The notes under the pieces: model-generated | The model's database searches: none | Seen by the model: the letters and a program-made list of their open reading frames with translations, nothing else | Told to the model about the DNA's origin: nothing | Part shown: piece after piece, positions 35,501 to 42,302 of the stretch | Layout: each line of letters opens with the position of its first letter | Position numbering within the stretch: the first letter of the stretch is position 1 | Position numbers and translations under genes: made by a program | Assembly: GCA_016712565.1 (NCBI GenBank) | Contig: JADJQU010000008.1 | Span: forward strand, 1-64,000 | DNA: 64,000 bases | DNA from: Planctomycetota bacterium | Lineage (GTDB): Bacteria > Planctomycetota > UBA1135 > GCA-002686595 | Direction: 5' to 3'

Positions 35501-36076
35501 CGCCTGCTCGCCGCGCTGCTGGACAAGCCGCGGCCCGTGGAGGCTTCCTCCTCCGCGCCGCCGCGCCCCCTGGTGCGGCGTTGGACCCTGGACGAGCTCC
35601 TGCCGGTCGCCGCCAGCGCGCGCAAGAGCCGCGACTTCAGCCGCGGAGCGCAGCTGTTCCGCGAAGCGCGCTGCCTCGAATGCCACCGCATCGCCGGCAC
35701 CGGCGGCGGCTCGGGCCCCGACCTCACGGGCGCCGGCAGCCGTTTCGGCGACCGGGACCTCTTGGAGGCCGTGCTCGAGCCCTCGAAGGTGATCTCCGAC
35801 CAGTACCAGGACACCGAGGTGCTCACCCGCGACGACCGCCAGTACGTGGGCCGCCTCGAGCGCCTTCCCCAGGGCGGCGTGCGCCTGTGGCCCGCCGACG
35901 CGCCCGAACCGATCGCGGTGGACGCCGAGGAGATCGAGCTCTTGCGGCCCTACGCCACCTCGCGCATGCCCACGGGCCTGCTCGACACGTTCACCGGCGA
36001 CGAGCTGGCCGACCTGATCGCCTACCTGCGCTCAGGTGCCAACCGCGACGACCCGAGCTTCGAGCGGAAGAAGTAG
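32501..36076 (+). CDS. Giant secreted PVC-type protein: DUF1080, propeller, HEAT, cytochrome c
   Basis: 1191 residues from a GTG, signal peptide at 1-21. Modules in order: a DUF1080/3-keto-disaccharide-hydrolase-like jelly roll at about 25-220 (FDGASLKGFEGD, GGNSGVQFRSR); a carbohydrate-binding-type sandwich at about 235-350 (FFEVHVNGARVLEHDDWEAP); a six-bladed propeller with the PVC entry sequence LPEGFRAELLYSVP at about 405-750; HEAT-like helices at about 790-1030; and a cytochrome c site C1058-x2-C1061-H1062 (CLECHRIAGTGG) with a distal MPTGLLDTFT methionine loop. Such proteins are typical of planctomycetes and are thought to bind and oxidise polysaccharide-derived sugars. Heme binding is inferred from CxxCH. 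Confidence 0.9.
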   Translation: MQTRLPAILVGVLLLSAAAAAQAPRAIFDGASLKGFEGDLSRWCVENGELVGRSTAAQPLERSTWLLWRGGLPADFKFEFDYRLTGGNSGVQFRSRDEGDFQVAGYQADLEDGPDWTGCLYEQGGRGVCARRGQTVRFDADGSKTVLDLADGARLLDHVHSREWNHGTIVARGSSIAIAINGVPMTSVTDLDPAHFSARGLLAFQLHQGPPMEVRFKNLLLTEYDRPAQPDGRQRPQWIWTSKDAGQNEVAFFEKRFRLERLPAAARLAGSADNFFEVHVNGARVLEHDDWEAPVYADVAKHLQAGDNTISIRAENEGGPAGMHCALDLEFADGSSRRIASDTTWLATPRDPGPSQEVELVPWQPAVSLGDLGTGVWGERPAPVLFTAVGALSAEELKLPEGFRAELLYSVPKRTQGSWVAMCFDDRGRILASDQYGPLYRVTLANGAVSHVEELAGLPGRAHGLLYAFDALYVVVADGGGEFQSGLWRAKRRGDDGFGEPELLKAFEGDGEHGPHAVVLSPDKRSLYVVGGNHTQVPEPLARSLVPLCWGEDQLLPQHADPNGHAVGIVAPGGWICRTDPDGRSWELFAAGFRNAYDMAFDQDGEAFTFDSDMEWDMGLPWYRPTMIEHVVAGGDYGWRTGSWRWPAYYPDSLPGVVDIGAASPTGVCFVPEGSDFHTPNGGRLLVGDWAYGKIYSVALHKDGASYGGSFESLIEGKPLPVTDMEFGPDGALYFLVGGRRTQSALYRISGKATRDSKNPPGSGGQDEQRADARRRMARLVVEREPGDPAMSVDLLDSNDRFLRYAGRVGLELGDPLAWTSRALTLTGTWAPIEGLIAVARRAPPSMRDRALDAFEKLPLEKLREDELLGALRALQLVCIRLGDPQGSQAARIEKRLDALFPHPSDFANRELCQLLVRLKSPAVAGQALELLERATSKEQQIALAWALRSKSGGWTVDERLRYFRWMNQNAAAWSGGHSFAKYLDNLRDDAIASLDPEETRLLAALLDKPRPVEASSSAPPRPLVRRWTLDELLPVAASARKSRDFSRGAQLFREARCLECHRIAGTGGGSGPDLTGAGSRFGDRDLLEAVLEPSKVISDQYQDTEVLTRDDRQYVGRLERLPQGGVRLWPADAPEPIAVDAEEIELLRPYATSRMPTGLLDTFTGDELADLIAYLRSGANRDDPSFERKK

Positions 36077-36228
36077 GCGCCCTCCGTTCCGTCGACGGCC
36101 AGGAGCCCCGCGAGGAACGGGCCCAGCGCCTCGGCGGGGCGGGATGTGGCGCCAGGAACTGGTTCCCGCCCGCATCGCCCTCGGCCTGGAGTCGAAGCCG
36201 TGGTGGCTCGCGGCCTCGCCTGCGGTGC

Positions 36229-38043
36229 TCACCGGCGGGCACGCACGGCGGCGCGGGCGGACTCCAGGGCCTCACGGCCGCGGGCGTCGTCGGGCCGCTG
36301 CGCCACGTACCACTCCAGCTCGGCCAGGGCCTCGTCCGCACGATCGAGTTCCAGGAGCCGCAGCGCCCGTTGAAAGCGCGTCTCGGGCTTGACGCGGCCG
36401 GTGGCGATGGCGAGCCGCACCGCCTGCTCGGAATACTCCGCGGCGCGGCGCTGGTGCTCCTCCGCCTGCCCGGGCTCCAGTTGGGCGAGCATGTCGTGGA
36501 CCCGGGCGAGCCGCGTCGCGAAGCGTGGATCGTCGGAGGCCGCGAGTCCGCGCCGGAAGAGCCCCTCGGCCTCGCGCAGTCCCGCGGCGATCCGGGCGGG
36601 CGCCTCTGCCTCGAAGGCCCTGCGGGCCCGTTCGTTGCCCAGCGACAGGTTGGCGACCACGTGATCGGGCTCCCTGGCCAGCACGTGACTCCACAGGCTC
36701 TCGGTGCCCTGCCAGACGGCGGATTGAGCGCGGGTCGACGCGCCGAGCAGGGCCGCCAGGAGGAACAGCAGGGGCCAGGCCAAGCGACGTGCACCCGCCG
36801 CCCACCGCAGCACCGCACCGGCCAGCGCCAGGGAGAAGGCGAACCCGTGCAAGTAGGTGTAGCGATCGGCCACGAGCTGGGGCCCGGCCTGGAAGAAGCC
36901 CAGCACCGGCGCCACGCAGAACACGGAAACCAACGCCGCCGCCGCGAATCCGGGCAATCGGCGTCGCGCGAGGAACACGAGGAGCGCCGCGGCCGGGACC
37001 GCCAGGGCCGGGACCAGGAAGCGCGGATTCCCCGGAGAGATCTCCGCGGGCAGCTCCACCAGGGCGATCAGGTCCGTGGGGACCACGGACTTCCAAAGGT
37101 AGAAGCACAGTCCGTAGCAGGCCTGCAGCGCGCGCTCCACGAGCGTGTGCTCCGCGAGCCCCGGCTGGGCGTCCTCCAGGGAGGCCTGGGCCCGGGCCGC
37201 GAGCACGGCGGCACCTGCGGCCAGCACCAGGAACGGCCCCTTCTCCCACAGCGAGCGGCCGAGCGCTCGCGGGCCGAAGGGCGCCCGCGCGAGCGGATGG
37301 AAGTCGAGCACCACGAGCACCGCGGGCAGCACCATGCCCCAGGCCTTGGCCAGCAGCGAAACGGCGAGCAGGGCCAGGCTGGCGACGAAGAGCCACGCTC
37401 CGCCGCGCCGCTCCGCCTCCCCGTGCAGGGGCCGCCCCTCCGCCCACAGCACGTAGACGTAGGCCGAGAGAAGCAGGGGAACCGCCGACAACACGTCGCG
37501 CCGTTCGGTGATCCAGGCCACGGATTCGACGCGCAGCGGATGCAGCGCCCACAGCAGGCTGGCCGCCAGGGCCGCCGCGGCCACCGCGTGCGCCCCCGGC
37601 CGCGGGCCCGGTCCCCGGGCGGCCCGCAGCAGTCGCTCGGCCAGCAGGCCGAAGGCCACGGCCCCCAGGGCGTGGAGCCAGAGATTCGAGCGGTGGCAGC
37701 GCGTTGCCGCCGAGTCGCCGAGCTGGCCCTGACCGCCGGCCTCCGGGCTCCCGCCCGTCAGGCCCGGGCCCTCCACCGGCTCACCGCTGACGTCCAGGGC
37801 CAGCGACGCCCAGGAGAGCGGCTGGAAGTGGCCCATGTGCGTGGTCCAGAGGCCCCAGCGAAAGGCATGGACCGGTCCCTGGCGCAGTTCCGGGTTGGCG
37901 GCCACGGCCTGGACGTCATCCCACTGCAGGAACTTCCCCGGGAGCGCCGGCGCGAAGGCCCACAGGACGCCCGCGAACGCGCAGAGCGGCAGGGCGATCA
38001 GGAACCACCACGGCGGCGCGGCCCTCGGCTGTTCCTCGACCAT
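36229..38043 (-). CDS. TMTC-like polytopic membrane protein with TPR tail
   Basis: About 604 residues. The pattern follows the bacterial TMTC/PMT-like family: KFLQWDDVQAVAANPEL with an aspartate pair in the first loop, FRWGLWTTHMGHFQPLSW, RSNLWLHALGAVAFGLLAERLL, LWALHPLRVESVAWITERRDVLS. About ten transmembrane helices end near 450, and TPR-like helices follow (FQRALRLLELDRADEALAELEWY). Members are thought to be O-mannosyl or similar GT-C transferases. I start at the ATG at 38043 (MVEEQP); a longer frame adds 12 residues. The acyltransferase gene lies 64 bases upstream on the same strand. Confidence 0.82.
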   Translation of the reverse strand: MVEEQPRAAPPWWFLIALPLCAFAGVLWAFAPALPGKFLQWDDVQAVAANPELRQGPVHAFRWGLWTTHMGHFQPLSWASLALDVSGEPVEGPGLTGGSPEAGGQGQLGDSAATRCHRSNLWLHALGAVAFGLLAERLLRAARGPGPRPGAHAVAAAALAASLLWALHPLRVESVAWITERRDVLSAVPLLLSAYVYVLWAEGRPLHGEAERRGGAWLFVASLALLAVSLLAKAWGMVLPAVLVVLDFHPLARAPFGPRALGRSLWEKGPFLVLAAGAAVLAARAQASLEDAQPGLAEHTLVERALQACYGLCFYLWKSVVPTDLIALVELPAEISPGNPRFLVPALAVPAAALLVFLARRRLPGFAAAALVSVFCVAPVLGFFQAGPQLVADRYTYLHGFAFSLALAGAVLRWAAGARRLAWPLLFLLAALLGASTRAQSAVWQGTESLWSHVLAREPDHVVANLSLGNERARRAFEAEAPARIAAGLREAEGLFRRGLAASDDPRFATRLARVHDMLAQLEPGQAEEHQRRAAEYSEQAVRLAIATGRVKPETRFQRALRLLELDRADEALAELEWYVAQRPDDARGREALESARAAVRARR

Positions 38044-38107
38044 CGGGCCCAGTCTCCGCGTCCCGGCCCCCGATCGCAACTTCCAGCCTGCCGTCGGTGC
38101 CGCGGAC

Positions 38108-39208
38108 TCAGTGCTCGGCGCCGATCCGGCGACTCAGGACCTGGAACGGACGGCGCAGCCAATCCCTCGCCCGGTCCTTCTGCTTCTCGCTGAACCGTCC
38201 GAACAGGCGACAGCCCAGGAGCGTGAGGCTGAAGAGCAGCAGCACGGAAAGTCCGGAGCGCGGCTCGAGGGGCAGGCACGCCGCCAGGCACTGCAGCAGC
38301 GGCAAATGAAACAGGTAGATCGAGAAGGTGTACCCCGCCCAGTCCCGGATCATGGGCGCGCAGGGTTCGAGCACGCGGGTCCAGCGCTCCGAGCAGCCGT
38401 GGAAGCCGATGAAATGCAGGGCCACCAGCGGGCCGATCACGAAGCTGGAAAGGAACTCGTTCGACCAGCGCAGCGCGTCGTAGTGCTGGCCCAGGTGGGC
38501 CGTGCTCCAGCGCGCCAGCACCGCGGGGCCGTCGAAGCCGCGGAACAGGCCGTAGCAGAGGAGCGAGCCCAACCAAAGGCAAGCTCCCACGCGCGGCCCC
38601 ACGGGCCGTGTGGTGTTGACCCGCTGAACCCACAGCCCGAGCAGCCAGACGGGAAACAGCAATAGGATCTTCGGGCCCAGGATCGCCGCGGCGACGAGCA
38701 GGGTCGCGGCGCGCGTCCTCCCGCGCAGGTACCAGGCCGCGGCGAACAGCACGTAGTACCCGAACTCGTACCCCAGGGACCAGTAGGGCCCGTTGCTGAA
38801 GAGTCGCGTCGAGCTGAACCAGAGTTCATTGGTGAACGTGGCGGCCGTCAGCACGCGCAGGAGCGGCTCGCTCCCCTGGTACACCGCCGGCGTGTAGAGC
38901 TCGGGCGCAAAGGCCAGTCCGATGCGATCGAGCACGAGGGTCAACGCAATGGCGGGCAACGCCACGGACCACAGCCGCGCGAGGCGATGCAGGGCGAAGG
39001 TCGACAGGTCGCGATCGCGCGTGGCGGCCGTGTGGGCGATCACGTAGCCCGAGAGCACGAAGAACACCATCACCGCGTCGTTGCCGAAACTGCGCAGGGG
39101 CTCGAGCCTTCCGCCGGAGAAGCGCGGATAGGCGAGGTGCGTCAAGAGCACCATCACCGCGGCTCCGAAGCGAACGATGTCGAGATAGAGGGATGTCGGT
39201 CGATTCAA
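38108..39208 (-). CDS. Acyltransferase-3 family membrane protein
   Basis: About 366 residues with ten or so transmembrane helices. The family's start is clear: LYLDIVRFGAAVMVLLTHLAY (read as two helices), with the conserved histidine of HLAY, then FFVLSGYVIAHTA and LHRLARLWSVALPAI with the R-x-x-R-L pattern. Such enzymes O-acylate sugars on lipopolysaccharide, peptidoglycan or exopolysaccharide. The frame remains open to 39424, but that extension is arginine-rich and not protein-like, so I favour a TTG at 39208. It probably shares a transcript with the TMTC-like gene downstream; both suggest surface glycan modification. Confidence 0.8.
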   Translation of the reverse strand: MNRPTSLYLDIVRFGAAVMVLLTHLAYPRFSGGRLEPLRSFGNDAVMVFFVLSGYVIAHTAATRDRDLSTFALHRLARLWSVALPAIALTLVLDRIGLAFAPELYTPAVYQGSEPLLRVLTAATFTNELWFSSTRLFSNGPYWSLGYEFGYYVLFAAAWYLRGRTRAATLLVAAAILGPKILLLFPVWLLGLWVQRVNTTRPVGPRVGACLWLGSLLCYGLFRGFDGPAVLARWSTAHLGQHYDALRWSNEFLSSFVIGPLVALHFIGFHGCSERWTRVLEPCAPMIRDWAGYTFSIYLFHLPLLQCLAACLPLEPRSGLSVLLLFSLTLLGCRLFGRFSEKQKDRARDWLRRPFQVLSRRIGAEH

Positions 39209-39436
39209 GGGCGAGAGACCGGCCGGCCTTGGGCCGAATCGGGTTCGGCCAAGGGATCGGCCGCGCGCCCGGCGCCGCTGAATGCGCGGACGGATTGCCG
39301 CGGGCAGCGTGGCGAACCGCCCGTCTTGGGGGGCGCGAGCGCGGCTTCGCGGCGCCGAACGACGCCCCCTGCGGGCGGCGGGGGGTGGCGACCAGGCCCG
39401 GGAGCTTTCCGGACCCGTCGGCAACCGGACAAGCAG

Positions 39437-39472
39437 GCGGGCCGTGCGCGGAGTCTTCCGCGCACGGCCCGC
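39437..39472 (-). terminator. Perfect 16-bp GC hairpin after the HAF-repeat gene
   Basis: The arms 39437-39452 and 39457-39472 are perfectly complementary around a 4-base loop. It lies 30 bases past the stop at 39503. No U-tract follows. Confidence 0.62.
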
Positions 39473-39502
39473 TTCGACGCCGCAGGGCGCGTCAGTCCAA
39501 CC

Positions 39503-41065
39503 TCACAGGATCGTGTACTCCAGTCCGTCCGAAAGCGTGGAGTTGATCGGCGCCGGGTAGCCGTTGTCGCGGCCCCACCACTGGCAGTTGACCAGCGTTC
39601 CGGGCACGCTCAGGGCCGGCAGCGGATTGCCACCGAGCAGGCCGCGGGCAAAGGCGTTCATGTCGATCGCGTACACGCCCGAGCAGTCGTTCCCCGTGGG
39701 ATTGCCGCCCGAGTTGGCGCCGGTCGAGCGCCGGACCGGGGCCGCCACGCACATCGTGCCGGCCTGGAACGGAACCGAGGCGCGGCCCGTGACGCTGTAG
39801 AGCAGGAGACCCGGCCGGTTGTTGAGCACGTCGACGGCGCTCACGGTGAAACCCGACGTGGCGGTCGAGCTCGGAATGCCCGCGTAGGAAATCGCCGGCA
39901 GGCAGCTCAGGGAGTTGAGCTTGGCGACGCAGTAGGTCACCGGCAGGTCGGGGATCGTGACCACCCAGGCCTGGCGCTGATTGGCCGCGTCCATGCCGTG
40001 GCCGTACATCAGGCGGCCGTCGGAGGAGATGCCGGCGACCCACTCGATGGTCCAGGTGGCCACCTGGGGCGCACCGTTGGCCACGAGGTAGTCCTGGAGC
40101 AGCATCATCGGGCTGCCTTCACGCGAGAGGAACGGCGGCCGCAGGGCGCCCGGCCCGAAGGCGGCCACGCCGGAGTAGCCCACCACGGTGCGGCCGTCGC
40201 CGCTGATGCCGGTCGGCTCCGTGCCGTGGGTACCCCAACCGAAGGGATCGACGGGCGTCGTCCCCAGGTCGGCGATGCCGTTGATCGCGTCCCAGCGGAA
40301 GGCGTGCAGTTCGGGCCAACCGGAGGGCGTGGACAGCCCGGTGGAGGACTCGCCGGCCACGTGGGATCCGGTCGCGCTCACGGCCCAACCCTGGCTCGGG
40401 CCGTTGATCGGATCCGCCGGATCCAGGCAGCCGGTCAGCTGCGGGACCAGGTTGTTCCACACGACGCCGCGCCACTGGCCGGAGACCGGGTCGGAGTCGA
40501 AGCCGGTGATCGTCGTGCCGTCGGCTGAAATGGCGTCGGCGCGCGAGTCGCTCGGGGGACCCTGGAACACGCCGAGGTCGACCATGCCGTTGACTGGATC
40601 CCAGCGGAAGCCGTGGGCATTTTGGGCGGTGATCCAGCCCAGGCCGACGACGACGGAGCCGTCCGCGCTCATGTCATGGGCCGAGCTGACCGAGGTGCCG
40701 CTCTGGCTGATGAGCCCGCCGAGGAAGGTCCACTGGCCGGTGGCCGCCGACCAGCGCGCCGCCACGTCGTTGCCGTTGGTGTCGGGCAGCGTGCCGCAGA
40801 CGAACAGGCCGCCGTTGGAGACGGAATAGCTGGTGAAGGCGCCCGCGGTGCCGGGGATCGCCGTCCAGGTCGGGTTGCTGGTGGTCCACAGGTAGGCCTG
40901 CCCCCCGGATGTGCCGACCACGGCGCTGCCGTCCGCCGACATGTCCTGGACATCGAGGAATCCGCCCGGAGTGCCCAGGGACTGGAAGGAGACCTGGGCG
41001 GAGCCCGCCAGGGAGAGGCCCGCCAGGGCGAGGGCGCCGGCCGCGCATTGCATCTTGTTGTTCAT
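39503..41065 (-). CDS. Secreted HAF-repeat protein with shared C-terminal module
   Basis: 520 residues, signal peptide at 1-23 (ending GSAQ). Residues 35-370 are beta strands with repeated HAF-type units: MSADGSAVVGTS, MSADGSVVVGLG, GFRWDPVNGMVDLG, ISADGTTITGFD, AFRWDAINGIADLG, ISGDGRTVVGYS, ISSDGRLMYGHG. They should build one propeller. Residues about 378-520 are a Cys-containing module also found at the end of the gene at 60664 and, divergently, at 46227. The module may anchor or sort the protein to the cell surface. The start ATG at 41065 is the first before the signal peptide. The gene has its own hairpin terminator. Confidence 0.82.
   Translation of the reverse strand: MNNKMQCAAGALALAGLSLAGSAQVSFQSLGTPGGFLDVQDMSADGSAVVGTSGGQAYLWTTSNPTWTAIPGTAGAFTSYSVSNGGLFVCGTLPDTNGNDVAARWSAATGQWTFLGGLISQSGTSVSSAHDMSADGSVVVGLGWITAQNAHGFRWDPVNGMVDLGVFQGPPSDSRADAISADGTTITGFDSDPVSGQWRGVVWNNLVPQLTGCLDPADPINGPSQGWAVSATGSHVAGESSTGLSTPSGWPELHAFRWDAINGIADLGTTPVDPFGWGTHGTEPTGISGDGRTVVGYSGVAAFGPGALRPPFLSREGSPMMLLQDYLVANGAPQVATWTIEWVAGISSDGRLMYGHGMDAANQRQAWVVTIPDLPVTYCVAKLNSLSCLPAISYAGIPSSTATSGFTVSAVDVLNNRPGLLLYSVTGRASVPFQAGTMCVAAPVRRSTGANSGGNPTGNDCSGVYAIDMNAFARGLLGGNPLPALSVPGTLVNCQWWGRDNGYPAPINSTLSDGLEYTIL
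39506..39934 (-). other. Shared C-terminal module (copy 1)
   Basis: Encodes the last 143 residues of the HAF-repeat protein. Key residues: YCVAKLNSLSC, NNRPGLLLYS, PVRRS, NDCSGVYAIDMNAF, NCQWWGRDNG and a final TLSDGLEYT. It aligns almost without gaps to copy 2 at 60667-61098. Confidence 0.75.
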
Positions 41066-41384
41066 CGATTCGGGCGGCTTGGAGACCGCGGGTTCATCAA
41101 AGGGAGTTCCGTTGGGGGTGGACCACGCATTCCCGGGGGTGGCCGCACAGTTGGGACACGAGTTGTCCCCCTCTCCAGCGTCGACCGGTCCCGGGCGTTG
41201 GTCGCAATTCCCGAAAAACCCGGCTTCCACCCCGGAGCGCGACGGTTCCCGGGCCGGCTCCCGGCTGCCCGAAGGCTACCCCACGCCTGATCACGGGCCG
41301 GCGAGCATCCGTCCCGAATTGTGGATGTAAAGCCTTATGATAGAAGGTCTTATGCTCGTCCGGCGAGGCTCCCGGGAGCCAGGA
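41066..41384. other. Intergenic with AT-rich patch and CTTATG direct repeats
   Basis: Upstream region of the HAF-repeat gene and downstream of the sigma gene (both minus strand). An AT-rich patch at about 41318-41356 holds two CTTATG copies 15 bases apart around ATAGAAGGT, out of character for this GC-rich window. It could be a promoter or operator for the minus-strand HAF gene. No RNA gene seen. Confidence 0.45.
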
Positions 41385-41957
41385 TCAGGGCTTCGGGGCC
41401 TTCAGGTGAGCCGACAGGCGGGCCAGGGCCAGGAACAGGCGCCCGCGGGACTGGGACTCCGTGCATCCGAGCCTCTCGGCCACGTCCCCATGGGTCAGGC
41501 CGTCGATGTGGATCATGCGGATGATCCCCCGGTCCTTGTCCGTGAGCCGGTCGAGACCCGCCGCGAGCCGGCTGATGTCCTCGCGCAGCATGGCCTCGCC
41601 GCTGGGCGAGCCCAGGGTGCGAACCAGCTTGGCGATCTCCGCGATCTGCCACTCCTGCGAAAGGTCGGCCTCGCGGGCGATCTGGTCGCGCTTGCGGGCC
41701 CGATAGAAGCGCCGCCGATCGATCAGCTTGCGCAGCGCCGCCTGCAGGAGCCACTTGCGGAAGGCCGCCTCGCCCTGGAATTCGAACCGTTCCCGAGACT
41801 GCAACACCTCGCGGCAGATGGACTGCACCAGGTCCTCGCAGGACTCGCGCTGGGCGAGCCCCGCTCCCATGTTCTTCTGCACGTAGGACTCGAGTTCGGC
41901 GAGGTGGCGCTCGAGGAGCGACTCCAGGGGCGGGCCTGCGGGTTCGGGGAGGGCCAT
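41385..41957 (-). CDS. ECF RNA polymerase sigma factor, kinase-linked
   Basis: 190 residues. Region 2 at about 15-85 (RHLAELESYVQKNMG, CEDLVQSICREVLQ, FRKWLLQAALRKLIDRRR), region 4 at about 130-185 (LDRLTDKDRGIIRMIHIDGLTHGDVAERLG, then SQSRGRLFLALARL). It has the ECF build but no adjacent anti-sigma. Instead a Ser/Thr kinase gene is divergent 345 bases away, the layout of planctomycete ECF groups that are controlled by phosphorylation. Threonine-rich spots in the linker (RTLGSPSGEAML) are candidate targets, by inference. The ATG at 41957 is chosen over an upstream Pro/Arg-rich extension. Confidence 0.85.
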   Translation of the reverse strand: MALPEPAGPPLESLLERHLAELESYVQKNMGAGLAQRESCEDLVQSICREVLQSRERFEFQGEAAFRKWLLQAALRKLIDRRRFYRARKRDQIAREADLSQEWQIAEIAKLVRTLGSPSGEAMLREDISRLAAGLDRLTDKDRGIIRMIHIDGLTHGDVAERLGCTESQSRGRLFLALARLSAHLKAPKP

Positions 41958-42302
41958 GGCTCGTTCGGCGCCCCAGGGGCCCTGCGCACCTCTCGGTACG
42001 GGGGCCCGGGGCGGCGCGGACAAGTCCAGGATACCGGGTGCCTCCAACCCGGGAGCCCCTTCGGTGACCCCAAGGCTCGCAGGGGCGGCGAGCCTCCATG
42101 GGCGCGCAGCCTGCGCCTAAGGTGTTTCCCAGTCGCCGCTTAGGGCAGGCTCGCGCGGCCTTCGCGGCCCAGGGGAGCCAGGGGACCGCGGAGCCCTCCG
42201 TGCCCCGGGGGTGGGGCGGGCCGCGACGGCGCCGGCCAGGGCCATGGGGACGGCACGTTTCAGGCCCGAGGCATGGAATCAGGGCTACCCTTGCCAAGGA
42301 AG
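41958..42302. other. Divergent promoter region, sigma and kinase genes
   Basis: About 345 bases between divergent starts. A TACCCT box lies at 42286-42291 for the plus-strand kinase. No matching box stands out for the sigma gene. No RNA gene or repeat seen. Confidence 0.45.
42286..42291 (+). promoter_or_regulatory. -10-like box TACCCT
   Basis: TACCCT ends 11 bases before the ATG at 42303, which also has an AAGGA sequence just upstream. It lies inside the longer frame that begins at 42273, so it argues for the later start. Confidence 0.4.

Noticed and set aside
32477..35686. Minus-strand open frame of about 1070 codons across the PVC-type gene
   Set aside because: Opposes a gene with complete modules and a CxxCH site; no protein-like features of its own.
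39209..39424. N-terminal extension of the acyltransferase
   Set aside because: 72 arginine-rich codons without the family's features; family alignment starts near 39208.
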